A DNA stretch of 64,000 bases, taken from assembly GCA_963813375.1 (NCBI GenBank), contig CAWEYT010000008.1, forward strand, positions 124,001 to 188,000, read 5' to 3'. Each line of letters opens with the position of its first letter. The first letter of the stretch is position 1. This stretch comes from DASTFY01 sp963813375. GTDB lineage: Bacteria > Actinomycetota > Acidimicrobiia > Acidimicrobiales > Ilumatobacteraceae. The position numbers and the translations under genes are program-made. The notes below the pieces were generated by a model. That model had not been told where the DNA came from. It did not search any database and was given only the letters and a program-made list of their open reading frames with translations. Below are positions 27,043-36,943 of the stretch, piece after piece.

Positions 27043-27323
27043 CTGCGGCCCTTTGCGTTCTTCTCCTGGCCGGCGTGGAAGCGGAAGGTCCGCGTGGGGG
27101 CGAACTCACCGAGCTTGTGGCCGACCATGGACTCCGTGACGAAGACCGGCACGTGCTTGCGTCCGTCGTGGACGGCCACGGTGTGGCCGACCATCTCGGG
27201 GATGATGGTGGACCGGCGGGACCAGGTCTTGATGACCTTGCGCTCCCCGGCGGTGTTCATGGCGTCGACCTTCTTGAGCAGGTGCTCGTCGACGAAGGGG
27301 CCCTTCTTCAGGCTGCGCGGCAT
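27039..27323 (-). CDS. rpsS: 30S ribosomal protein S19
   Basis: 94 aa from the ATG at 27323. 'MPRSLKKGPFVDEHLLKKVD', 'TWSRRSTIIPEMVGHTVAVH' and 'HKLGEFAPTRTFRFHAG' define S19. Overlaps rplV by 4 bp. Confidence 0.98.
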   Translation of the reverse strand: MPRSLKKGPFVDEHLLKKVDAMNTAGERKVIKTWSRRSTIIPEMVGHTVAVHDGRKHVPVFVTESMVGHKLGEFAPTRTFRFHAGQEKNAKGRR

Positions 27324-27328
27324 CGGTA

Positions 27329-28165
<837 letters not shown>

Positions 28166-28175
28166 GGGTCGTCCC

Positions 28176-28466
28176 TCAGCTCTCGAACAGCTCGATGCGG
28201 TCGCCGGCGGCGACGGTGACGATGGCCCGCTTGGTGTCGGCCCGGCTGCCCCGCTTGTTCGAACGGCGGGTGCGCTGGGTCTTGCCCTTGCGGTTCAGGG
28301 TGTTGACCTTGAGGACGCTGACGCCCCAGATGGCCTCGACGGCGTCGTGGATCTCAGGCTTGGAGGCCCGCTTGTCGACGACGAACGTGTAGACGTTGGC
28401 CTCGATCAGGGCGTAGCTCTTCTCGCTGACGACCGGGGCGATGATGATGTCGCGGGGGTCCTTCAC
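28176..28466 (-). CDS. rplW: 50S ribosomal protein L23
   Basis: 96 aa. 'PRDIIIAPVVSEKSYALIEA', 'YTFVVDKRASKPEIHDAVEA' and 'VLKVNTLNRKGKTQR' match L23. The GTG start overlaps the rplD stop (GTGA). Confidence 0.96.
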   Translation of the reverse strand: MKDPRDIIIAPVVSEKSYALIEANVYTFVVDKRASKPEIHDAVEAIWGVSVLKVNTLNRKGKTQRTRRSNKRGSRADTKRAIVTVAAGDRIELFES

Positions 28467-29278
28467 GACGTCTCCTCCTCGTCGTCCTCGACGGAGTCGT
28501 CATCGGCGGGGACGTCCTCGACGGCGGACGTCCTCGACGGGGGCGTCCTCGACGGGAGTCCTCGACGACGACCTCGTCCACCACGACCTCATCGACCGTG
28601 ACGTCCGCGCCGTCCTCGACGCGGGCTTCCTCGGCGGCCGCCTGGCGGCGGGCCGTCTTGCCGGTGGGCTCGGCCACGGGCAGCGTCGCCTTCGAGAAGA
28701 CGACCACGTCGTTGCAGAGGACGTCGTAGGCGTTGAGCTCGCCGACCTCGAGGACCTGCACCTGACGCAGGTTGCGGAAGCTGCGAGCAACGGCTACCTC
28801 GGAACGCTGCAGCACCACGAGCACCCGGCCGTCGAGCTTCAGGGCCTCCAGCGCGGCGACGGCGTCCTTGGTGCGGGGCGTCTCCCAACCCCAGCCGTCC
28901 ACGACCAGCACCTTGCCTTCGGACGCCCGGTCCGAGAGCGCGGAGTGGAGGGCCAGGCGCACCATCTTCTTCGGGGTGCGCTGGGCGTAGCTGCGGGGCT
29001 TGGGGCCGAGCGCGACGCCGCCGCCCACCCAGTGCGGGGAGCGGATCGAGCCCTGCGCGGGCGTTGCCCGTGCCCTTCTGCTTGAACGGCTTGCGACCAC
29101 CGCCGCGGACCTCGGCCCGGGTCAGGGTGCTGTGCGTGCCGGCCCGGCGGGCGGCCAACTGGGCCGTCACCACCTGGTGCATGACGGGGACGTTCGGCTG
29201 GATGCCGAACACGCCGTCGTCGAGATCGACGCTTCCCTTGGACTTGCCCGCCACGTCCAGGACCTTGACGCTGGCCAT
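28463..29278 (-). CDS. rplD: 50S ribosomal protein L4 (frame changes) with acidic tail
   Basis: 'MHQVVTAQLAARRAGTHSTL' and 'RGGGRKPFKQKGTGNARAG' give the N-terminus. After a frame change near 29056, 'QGSIRSPHWVGGGVALGPKP' to 'LPVAEPTGKTARRQAAAEEA' gives the rest. The tail, Val-Glu-Asp rich, needs one or two further frame changes near 28530-28570 to reach the stop that overlaps rplW. The span is an exact multiple of three, consistent with compensating errors. L4 binds 23S rRNA and in enterobacteria represses the S10 operon. Confidence 0.92.
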
Positions 29279-29940
29279 CAGCCCGACTTCTGGGCGCCCT
29301 TCTTCGGAGCCTTGACGGCGTCGCGGACGATCACCACGCCCCCGCGGGGACCGGGGATCGAGCCCTTGACGAGCACCAGCTCGCGCTCGGGGTCGGCCGA
29401 CACCACCTCGAGGTTGAGGGTGGTGACCTGCTCGTTCCCCATGCGGCCGGCCATGCGGGTGCCCTTGAACACCCGGCCCGGGAACGCGCAGGCCCCGATC
29501 GAGCCCGGCGCCCGGTGGTGCTTGTGGTTGCCGTGGCTGGCGCCCTGGCCCTTGAAGTTGTGGCGCTTCATGACGCCCGCCCAGCCCTTGCCCCGGCTGA
29601 CGGCGGTGACGTCCACCCGCTCGCCCTTCGAGAGGACATCGGCCGTCAACTCGTCGCCGACGCTGTAGCCGTCGATGTCGTCCAGGCGCAGCTCGACCAG
29701 CCGCACGCCCGGCGCGACGTCGGCCTTGGCGAAGTGCCCGGCCTCCGGCTTGCTCAGCTTCTTGGCGTCCTTGTGGCCATAGGTGACCTGCAGGGCGCTG
29801 TAGCCGTCGCGTTCGGTGGTCTTGACCTGGACGATGCGGGCAGGAGAGACCTTGAGGACGGTCACGGGCACGACGCGGTTGTCGTCGTCCCAGACCTGGG
29901 TCATCCCTACCTTTTCACCCACGATGGCTCTGGTGGCCAT
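29278..29940 (-). CDS. rplC: 50S ribosomal protein L3
   Basis: 220 aa from the ATG at 29940; an ATG 6 bp upstream is also possible. 'RAIVGEKVGMTQVWDDDNRV', 'GKGWAGVMKRHNFKGQGASH' and 'HHRAPGSIGACAFPGRVFKG' are L3. Here it is the first gene of the shortened S10 operon. Its usual upstream partner rpsJ is about 18 kb away. Confidence 0.97.
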   Translation of the reverse strand: MATRAIVGEKVGMTQVWDDDNRVVPVTVLKVSPARIVQVKTTERDGYSALQVTYGHKDAKKLSKPEAGHFAKADVAPGVRLVELRLDDIDGYSVGDELTADVLSKGERVDVTAVSRGKGWAGVMKRHNFKGQGASHGNHKHHRAPGSIGACAFPGRVFKGTRMAGRMGNEQVTTLNLEVVSADPERELVLVKGSIPGPRGGVVIVRDAVKAPKKGAQKSG

Positions 29941-30288
29941 GGCGATCCCTCTGTGTCCGGGCGCAGGCGAACCGGCGCCGTCGTTTCTGATTACGTGCTG
30001 CTGGACCTGGATCATGCGAACGCTCCGCTCGGCTGGGCCGGCGGAGCGCCTGCATCGGTTGTGCCGGCTGGTCCCCGCCCCTCGTTTTCCCGTGAGGCGG
30101 GCGCATCCGGACGTCGTCGTGTCGAACCTCGTGACCCGGGAAGGCCCCAGGTGCACGAAGAGGAGATGCTACCGGCTCGGGAGGCCCACGCCAAGCTGCC
30201 CCTGCAGCCGTTCATGGCCCCGAGTCTCGTCGATGTCGCCGGATCCGGCGCCATGAACGCCGATCGGCAGGACATGGGCAGCGACGGC
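29941..30288. other. Long intergenic leader upstream of rplC
   Basis: 348 bp with no supportable gene. It contains a promoter pointing to rplC (30166-30194). A weak hairpin with CCCGC/GCGGG and CTC/GAG arms (30074-30101) falls in the resulting leader of about 220 nt. The stop of the xdh Mo subunit (30289) is at its right edge. Confidence 0.6.
30166..30194 (-). promoter_or_regulatory. Promoter of the rplC (S10) operon
   Basis: Minus-strand TTGGCG (30189-30194), 17-bp spacer, TAGCAT (30166-30171). It is almost identical to the infA promoter. It explains how the S10 genes are expressed after separation from rpsJ. Confidence 0.55.
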
Positions 30289-32564
30289 TCAGCGGACGCC
30301 GTGGGCCCGCAACCCCGCCACGACCCTGTCCGGCGTGAGGGGGAAGGCGTCGAACCACACGCCGGTGGCGTCGTGGAGCGCGGCGACCACGGCCGGGGCG
30401 TAGGGGATCATCGGCACCTCGGCCACCCCACGCGCCCCCCAGGGTCCGCGGGGGTCCGGTTCCTCGACGATGACAGGGACCACCCGGCGGGGGATGTCCA
30501 GGATGCCGGGCATGAGGTAGGTGGAGAGGCGGGGGTTGACGATCCGGCCGTCCCGGACCTGGAGGTCCTCGGTGACGGTGTACCCGTGGGCCTGCACCAC
30601 TCCGCCCTCGATCTGGGAGGCCACCAGGTCGGGGTTGATGGCCCGGCCGGCGTCGACGGCGCAGACCGCGTCGTCCACGACGATGTGCCCGGTCTCGATG
30701 TCGACCGTCAGCTCGATGGCCTGGGCGCCGTAGGTGTACGCGAAGTTCGGCGTGACGATGCTGTCGACCGTCGTCAGGGGCTCGGTGGGCGGCGGGACGT
30801 AGCGGAACTGGCCGACGGCGGGCCGATCGCCGGCCCGCCAGCGCTTCTCGGCCTCCTCCGCCGCACCGAGGATGGCGTTGCCGGCCATGAACGTCAGCCG
30901 GGAGGCGGACGCCGATCCGGAGTCTCCGGTCACGGCCGTGTCCGAGAACACCGCCTGCACCTGCTCGACGTCCACCCCCACCGCCTCGGCCGCCATCTGC
31001 ACGAACGCGGTGTGCGCTCCCTGGCCGACCTCGGCACCGGCGTGGAAGAGCTCGACCCGGTCGATGCGCTCCCCCGTCGGTTCCTCGTCGGCACCGTGGA
31101 GCACGATGCGGGCCTCGCAGCGCTCGGGGAACCCGAACGAGAAGCCGACGTTCTTGAACCCGCAGGCGAACCCCCGACCACGCCGGAGGGCGCCGGGAGC
31201 CGCCGGGAGCGAGCCGAAAGGGGCGAGCTCCGGAGCAGGCCGGAGGGGCTCGGCCCAGCGGGCCGCGGCCGCGCACCGGTCGATGACCACCGGGAGGCTG
31301 ACGCCGGGCGGCATCTCCGTGCCGGTGGGCCCGAGCGAGCCGTCATGGAGGACGTTGCGGCGGCGCAGCTCCACGGGATCCAGGCCGAGGCGTTCGGCCA
31401 GCTTGTTCATCTGCGTCTCCGCCACGAACGCCCCCTGCGGGGCGCCGAAGCCGCGGAACGCGCCACCGGGCACCGCGTTGGTGAGCACGCCGTGGCTGTC
31501 GACGGCCACGTTGGCGATCTCGTAGGGGCCGGTGACGGACAGGTGGAGGTTGCCGAGCACCTTGTTGGTGGTGCAGTTGTAGGCGCCCGCGTCCAGGAGG
31601 CAGGTGGCCTCGGCCACCACGACCTTCCCGTCGGACGTCGCTCCCCAGCGGGCGGAGATGCGACCCCGGTGGCGCTTGTGGTGGCCGACGATCGACTCCT
31701 CGCGGGACCACTGGCACCGCACCGGGCGCCCCTCGCCCTGCTCGGCCAGCCGCCACGAGGCCAGCGCCAGCACGATCTGCAGCGACATGTCCTCCCGTCC
31801 GCCGAACGCCCCGCCGACGGCGGGGTAGACGACGCGGATCTGCTCGGCCGGCAGGTCCAGGGCGTGCGCGATCTGCTCCTGGTCCTCGTGGGTCCACTGG
31901 CCGGCGATGGCGACGGTGATCCGTCCCTGCTCGTCGATCCAGCTGAGCGCCGGCCTCGGGCTGGAGGTACGCGTGCTCCTGGAACGGGACCTCGTAGGTG
32001 CCCTCGACCACCACGTCCGCCTGCTCCCACGCCGCGGCCATGTCGCCCCTGCGGAGCCGGTAGGTGACGTAGCGGTTCGACTCCGGATGGAGGTCGGGGC
32101 GGACCAGGACCTCGTCCGTGAGGGCGGCGTCGATGTCGCCGACGACGGGCAGGTCCTCCCACTCCACCTGGAGCCTCTCGGCCGCATCGGTCGGCGTCGT
32201 CCATGCTCTCCGCCACGACGACAGCGATCCGGTCGCCCTCCCACCGGCTCACGTCGGCCGCCACCCGCGACCGCCCGGTGGTCTCGACACCGAGCAGCAC
32301 GGGCTGGTCGAACATGGTGAGGCCGTACTCGTTGACCGGCACGTCCGCGGCGGTGAGGACGGCGACGACACCCCGCGTGGCGCGGGCCGCGCTCGTGTCC
32401 AGGGCCACCAAGCGGGCGTGGGGCCGGCCGGAGAACACGACGCGGGCGTGGAGCACCTGGCCCGGACGGAGGTCGGCCGGGTAGTCCGCGGCCCCGGTCA
32501 CCTTGCCGGTGGCGTCGTGCCGCGGGACCGAACTCCCGACTGCTCCTCTCGCCACGGCGCTCAT
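30289..32564 (-). CDS. Xanthine dehydrogenase-family molybdopterin-binding subunit (two frame changes)
   Basis: About 758 aa catalytic subunit of a molybdenum hydroxylase. It starts 'MSAVARGAVGSSVPRHDATG' at the ATG ending at 32564, overlapping the FAD/FeS subunit stop (ATGA). Mo-cofactor motifs: 'VVYPAVGGAFGGREDMSLQI', 'GGAFRGFGAPQGAFVAETQM', 'HAGAEVGQGAHTAFVQMAAE', and the catalytic Glu in 'WGARGVAEVPMIPYAPAVV'. Frame changes are needed near 32188 and 31948. With the next gene it forms a complete three-cofactor enzyme. The substrate is probably a purine or other N-heterocycle, inferred from the neighbouring deaminase. Confidence 0.85.
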
Positions 32565-34033
32565 CGCCCGGCGGCCTGCTCGATGGCGTCGTAGAAGCGG
32601 TAGTAGCCCGTGCAGCGGCAGAGGTTGCCCGACAAGCCGAGCGCGGCGTCGTCCCTCGTGGGGGCCGGGCACTCCTGGAGCAGGCGGTCACCGGACATGA
32701 GGAAGCCCGGGATGCAGTAGCCGCATTGCACCGCGAACTGGTCGACGAAGGCCTGCTGCAACGGGGCCAGCCGCCCGTCCTGACCGTCGGTAACGCTCGC
32801 GGCCAGGCCCTCGATGGTCGTGATGTCCGCGCCGTGGGCCCGGGCCGCCGGGACCAGGCAGGAGAGCACAGCCGCTCCGTCCAGGTGCACCGTGCAGGCA
32901 CCGCACTCACCTTCGGCGCAGCCCTCCTTGGTGCCCGTCAGGTCGAGCTCGTCCCGCAGCCAGTCGAGCAACGTGACTCCGGCGGCGCCGGCCGCGTTCA
33001 CGGCCCGACCGTTGATGGTGCAACTGACGGGCGTGGCGTCGTCGTGGCTGGCCGCCGGTACCGGCGGGGAGGCGGCGCGGGACGGACCCCACAGGAAGAT
33101 CGGCCGGACCGGCCAGCGTTCCCGTTCCCGGCCGTCGCGCAGAGCGGTCAGGGCCCGGCTGACCATGACCTCGATCTCCTCCGACCGGTAGATGGCGGTC
33201 GCCCGGACGTCGTCGATGGGGGTGACGCCCGCGGCGGCGAGGCGGGCGGCCTCGGCGATCGTGGCCTCGTCCAGCCGGCGACCGACCAGGTGCTCCTCCG
33301 CGGCCGTCGCGCTCACCACCGTGGGCGCAACGCTGCCGAGGGCGAGACTCGCGGTGCGGACCGTGGCCATCGGCCCTTCGCCGTCCAGGCCGAGCACCGC
33401 GGCCAGGTGGACGACGGAGATGGCCTGGGCCCGCCGCTGGCCCAGCTTGACGAACACCCCGCGCTCGCCGTCCCCGAGCGCCGGCACCTCGATGGCCACC
33501 ACCACCTCGCCGGGCGCGAGCACCGTCGTGCGCAGGCCGGTGAAGAACCGCCTGACGGGCACCGTGCGCTCCCCGCCCGTCGACCGCAGCCGAAGCTGCG
33601 CGTCGAGGGCCCAGAGCGCGGACACCGTGTCGTTGGCGGGGCTGGCCGTGACGAGGTTCCCGGCGACGGTGGCCCTGTTGCGCAGGGCGGGCGAGCCGAT
33701 CTCCACGCAGGCCTGGGCCAGGGGCAGCGCCCGGGACACCACCAGGTCGGAGGCCACGACCTGGTTGTGCGTCACCAGCCCGCCGAGCACCAGCCGCCCG
33801 CTGTCGGTATCGAGGACGATGCCGTCGAGGCCGGGGATGCGGGTCAGGTCGACGAGCACCTCGACACCCGGCCGGACACCGCGGTCGAGTTCGACGAGGA
33901 GGTCTGTGCCGCCGGCGATGGGACGCGCCGCGGGGCCGTGCTCGTCGAGGAGCGCCAGCGCGTCCTCGAGGGTGGCCGGCGTCTCGTGGAGCCGCACCCG
34001 CTGACCCCGCCGCTGCAGCTCGTGCACGCTCAC
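32561..34033 (-). CDS. Fused FAD-binding and [2Fe-2S] subunit of xanthine dehydrogenase family
   Basis: 490 aa. The N-terminal half is the FAD subunit: 'AARPIAGGTDLLVELDRGVR' and 'GSPALRNRATVAGNLVTASP'. The C-terminal ~160 residues are the ferredoxin-type subunit: plant-type [2Fe-2S] 'GCAEGECGACTVHLDGAAVL' and the second cluster 'FAVQCGYCIPGFLM' with 'GNLCRCTGYYRF'. Usually these are separate genes. The GTG start overlaps the deaminase stop by GTGA, and the stop overlaps the Mo subunit start. Intact. Confidence 0.9.
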   Translation of the reverse strand: MSVHELQRRGQRVRLHETPATLEDALALLDEHGPAARPIAGGTDLLVELDRGVRPGVEVLVDLTRIPGLDGIVLDTDSGRLVLGGLVTHNQVVASDLVVSRALPLAQACVEIGSPALRNRATVAGNLVTASPANDTVSALWALDAQLRLRSTGGERTVPVRRFFTGLRTTVLAPGEVVVAIEVPALGDGERGVFVKLGQRRAQAISVVHLAAVLGLDGEGPMATVRTASLALGSVAPTVVSATAAEEHLVGRRLDEATIAEAARLAAAGVTPIDDVRATAIYRSEEIEVMVSRALTALRDGRERERWPVRPIFLWGPSRAASPPVPAASHDDATPVSCTINGRAVNAAGAAGVTLLDWLRDELDLTGTKEGCAEGECGACTVHLDGAAVLSCLVPAARAHGADITTIEGLAASVTDGQDGRLAPLQQAFVDQFAVQCGYCIPGFLMSGDRLLQECPAPTRDDAALGLSGNLCRCTGYYRFYDAIEQAAGR

Positions 34034-34665
34034 AGCCTCCCGGCGGTGGGGTCCTGGGCCCCCCCGTTGTAGATGGGCCCGCCCGCATGGGCGTACGCCT
34101 GCAGCACACCGACCACCTCGTCCCGGCGCACGTCGAGGATCACCTCGATGCCCCGCGCGGTCAGCCGGTCCGCCCACCCTTCCGGCTTGTCGCCCTCGTC
34201 GAAGCCGATCGAGCGGGCGTCTTCGTCCCGCGCCCCGCACACGAGACGGCTCACGCCTGCCCACGGCACGGCGCCAAGGCACATGGCACACGGCTGGCAC
34301 GAGGTGACGAGCTCGACCGATCGCGCCTCGCCGATGGCATGGGTGTCCAGCCGGGCGCCGGCCAGCGCGATGGCCACGATCTCGGCGTGGGCGACGGGGG
34401 CTCTGCTGGCGAGGACCAGGTTGACGCCGGCCGCCAGCAGGCGACCGTCCTCCCGCCCGAAGAGCGCGGCCGCGAAGGGGCCACCGGTGGCGTGTTGGAC
34501 GTTGCCGCGCGCCAGATCGAGGACGAAGCCCATGCGGGCGTGATCGTCGGCCAGCGGCTCGACCGCCTCGAGCTCGGCCAGCATCCACCCGGGCAGCGGC
34601 AAGGACACCGCCGCCGGGTGGGCGATCTCATCGTCGACAGCTCGGTTCACACCTGCGTCAGTCAT
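34030..34665 (-). CDS. Guanine deaminase-like nucleobase deaminase (CMP/dCMP deaminase fold)
   Basis: 211 aa from the ATG at 34665, preceded by AAGGAG. The zinc site is 'ASRAPVAHAEIVAIALAGA' (His plus catalytic Glu) and 'LVTSCQPCAMCLGAVPWAGV' (two Cys). The C-terminal 'YAHAGGPIYNG' resembles bacterial guanine deaminases. Guanine to xanthine would feed the xanthine dehydrogenase encoded just downstream. It is divergent from the carbamoylase gene. Confidence 0.78.
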   Translation of the reverse strand: MTDAGVNRAVDDEIAHPAAVSLPLPGWMLAELEAVEPLADDHARMGFVLDLARGNVQHATGGPFAAALFGREDGRLLAAGVNLVLASRAPVAHAEIVAIALAGARLDTHAIGEARSVELVTSCQPCAMCLGAVPWAGVSRLVCGARDEDARSIGFDEGDKPEGWADRLTARGIEVILDVRRDEVVGVLQAYAHAGGPIYNGGAQDPTAGRL

Positions 34666-34711
34666 GCCGGTCTCCTTGACGAAACGTACAGGCCGGGCCA
34701 CGCTCGCAGCG

Positions 34712-36025
34712 ATGGCTGTTCCTGCCGCCGTGCCCAGCGCCGTGCCCAGCAACGTGCCCAGCGCCGACCTCCGTGCCGATCACGCCCGCCTGGCGGGACG
34801 GCTGGAGGAGTTGGCGGCCGTCGGCGACACCGGCGACGGAGGGTGCTGCCGGCTGGCCCTGACCGACGACGACCGGCGGGGCCGCGACCTGGTCGTCGCC
34901 TGGATGGAGGACCTCGATCTGTCCGTCTCCGTCGACGCCATCGGCAACGTCGTCGGGCTCTGGGACGTGGGCGAGGGCGCCCCGGTGATGACCGGATCGC
35001 ACATCGACACCGTCCGCACGGGTGGCCGATACGACGGCAACTACGGGGTGCTGGCCGGGCTCGAGGTGGTCGAGACGCTCAAGCAGGCAGGCGTGGAGCC
35101 GGCGCGGCCGCTGGCGGTCGCCTTCTTCACGGACGAGGAGGGCTCCCGCTACGCCCCCGACATGCTGGGGTCACTCGTCTTCGTGGGGGGCATGGCCCTC
35201 GAGACGGCACTCGACGCGCAGGGCATCGACGGCACCAGGCTCGGCGACGAGCTGGAGCGCATCGGGTACGCCGGCCCCCTGCCCTGCCCGAGCCTGACCC
35301 CGCACGCGTTCGTCGAGCTCCACATCGAGCAGGGACCGGTGCTGGAGGCCGAGGGGATCACGATCGGGGCGGTCACCGGGGTGCAAGGCATCTCGTGGCA
35401 GGAGCTGACCATCACCGGTCAGTCCAACCACGCGGGCACCACGCCCATGGACCATCGCCACGACCCCGGCCTCGTTGCTGCGGCCGTGACCACCGAGGTG
35501 CGACGCCTCGCGCTCGAGCTCGGTGGCCACCAGGTCGGCACCGTCGGTCGCTTGCGGGTGCATCCTGACCTCGTGAACGTGGTGCCGGCGTCGGCCACGC
35601 TGTCGGTCGATCTGCGCAACACCGACGAATCGGCGCTGCAGGAGGCCGAGCGGCGCCTGGCCGAGCGCGCCGAGGCACTGGCGGCCGACGAGGGGGTCAC
35701 CGTCTCTGCGAAGAGCCTGGCCCGCTTCGAGCCGGTGGAGTTCGACACCAGGGTGGTCGACCTGGTCGAGGCGACCGCGCAGCGGCTGGGCCACTCGGTG
35801 CGCCGCCTGCCCTCGGGCGCCGGCCACGACGCCCAGATGCTGGCCCGGGTGTGCCCGACGGGCATGGTGTTCGTGCCCAGCGCGAAGGGCATCAGCCACA
35901 ACCCGGCCGAGCACACCGACCCCGAGCAGCTCGGAGCGGGCGTCGACGTGCTGCTGCACGTGCTGCTCGACCTGGCCGGCGGGGCGCTCGACAGGGCGCC
36001 GGGCGACGAGGGTGGATCGGCATGA
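34712..36025 (+). CDS. M20-family N-carbamoyl-L-amino acid hydrolase / allantoate amidohydrolase
   Basis: 437 aa from the ATG at 34712. An ATG at 34664 is open but overlaps the divergent deaminase start. Di-metal ligands: 'MTGSHIDTVRTGGRYDGNYG', 'VAFFTDEEGSRYA' and 'AFVELHIEQGPVLEAEG'. The dimerisation lid is 'ITGQSNHAGTTPMDHRHDP' and the final ligand 'SAKGISHNPAEHTDPEQL'. The group splits N-carbamoyl or allantoate ureido groups, releasing CO2 and NH3. The exact substrate cannot be told from sequence. It overlaps the next gene by ATGA. Confidence 0.88.
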   Translation: MAVPAAVPSAVPSNVPSADLRADHARLAGRLEELAAVGDTGDGGCCRLALTDDDRRGRDLVVAWMEDLDLSVSVDAIGNVVGLWDVGEGAPVMTGSHIDTVRTGGRYDGNYGVLAGLEVVETLKQAGVEPARPLAVAFFTDEEGSRYAPDMLGSLVFVGGMALETALDAQGIDGTRLGDELERIGYAGPLPCPSLTPHAFVELHIEQGPVLEAEGITIGAVTGVQGISWQELTITGQSNHAGTTPMDHRHDPGLVAAAVTTEVRRLALELGGHQVGTVGRLRVHPDLVNVVPASATLSVDLRNTDESALQEAERRLAERAEALAADEGVTVSAKSLARFEPVEFDTRVVDLVEATAQRLGHSVRRLPSGAGHDAQMLARVCPTGMVFVPSAKGISHNPAEHTDPEQLGAGVDVLLHVLLDLAGGALDRAPGDEGGSA

Positions 36026-36943
36026 CCCGCACCGTCGCCGTCGGGGCCGCGCAGATGGGTCCGGTGCAGCGCGACCACACCCGCAAGGACGTGGTCGAGC
36101 GCCTCGTGGACCTGCTCCACCAGGCGGCCGCGTCCGGCTGCGAGCTCGTGGTGTTCCCGGAGCTGGCGCTGACCACGTTCTTCCCCCGCTGGTTCGTCGA
36201 CGACCTCACCGCGGTCGACGAGTACTACGAGCGCTCCATGCCCGGGCCCGGACACCCAGCCCCTGTTCGACGAGGCCGCCCGCCTGGGAATCGGGTTCTG
36301 CCTCGGCTACGCCGAGCTCACCCCGGACGGCCACCGGTACAACACGCAGGTCCTGGTGGAGCGGGACGGGCGGGTGGTCGCGCGCTACCGCAAGGTCCAC
36401 ATTCCCGGCCACGAGCGCCACGAGCCGGACCGGCCGTTCCAGCACGCCGAGCGCCACTACTTCGAGCCCGGGCCGGACGAGCCCGGTGTGTGGCCGGCGT
36501 TCGGTGGGCGGGTCGGGATGATGATCTGCAACGACCGCCGCTGGCCGGAGACCTATCGGGTGATGGGGCTCCAGGGGGTGGAGCTGATCCTCTGCGGGTA
36601 CAACACGCCGATCCACTACGCGCCCGATCCCAGCCAGGACATCCTCCAGGGCTTCCACAACGCGCTGGTCATGCAGTCGGGCGCCTACCAGAACGGGACG
36701 TGGGTGGTCGGCGTGGCGAAGGGCGGTGTCGAGGAGGGCGTGGATTCGCTCGCCCAGTCGTGCATCATCGCTCCCAGCGGCCAGATCGTCGCCCAGGCGG
36801 TGACCACGGGGGACGAGCTGGTCACGGCCCGCTGCGACCTGGACTGGTGCCGTCGCTACACGGGCACGCTCTTCGACTTCGACCGCTACCGCCGGCCCGA
36901 GCTGTACGGCCGCATCACCGCACAACGGGGGGTCGAGACGTGA
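36022..36943 (+). CDS. N-carbamoyl-D-amino acid hydrolase (nitrilase superfamily, one frame change)
   Basis: About 306 aa. The catalytic triad is Glu in 'CELVVFPELALTTFF' (residue 47), Lys in 'ARYRKVHIPGHERHEPDRPF' and Cys in 'GMMICNDRRWPETYRVMGLQ'. The ICNDRRWPE and 'SGAYQNGTWVVGVAKGG' motifs are those of D-carbamoylases. An extra base near 36250 splits the frame. It overlaps both neighbours by 4 bp, so L- and D-type carbamoylases are co-translated. Confidence 0.88.
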
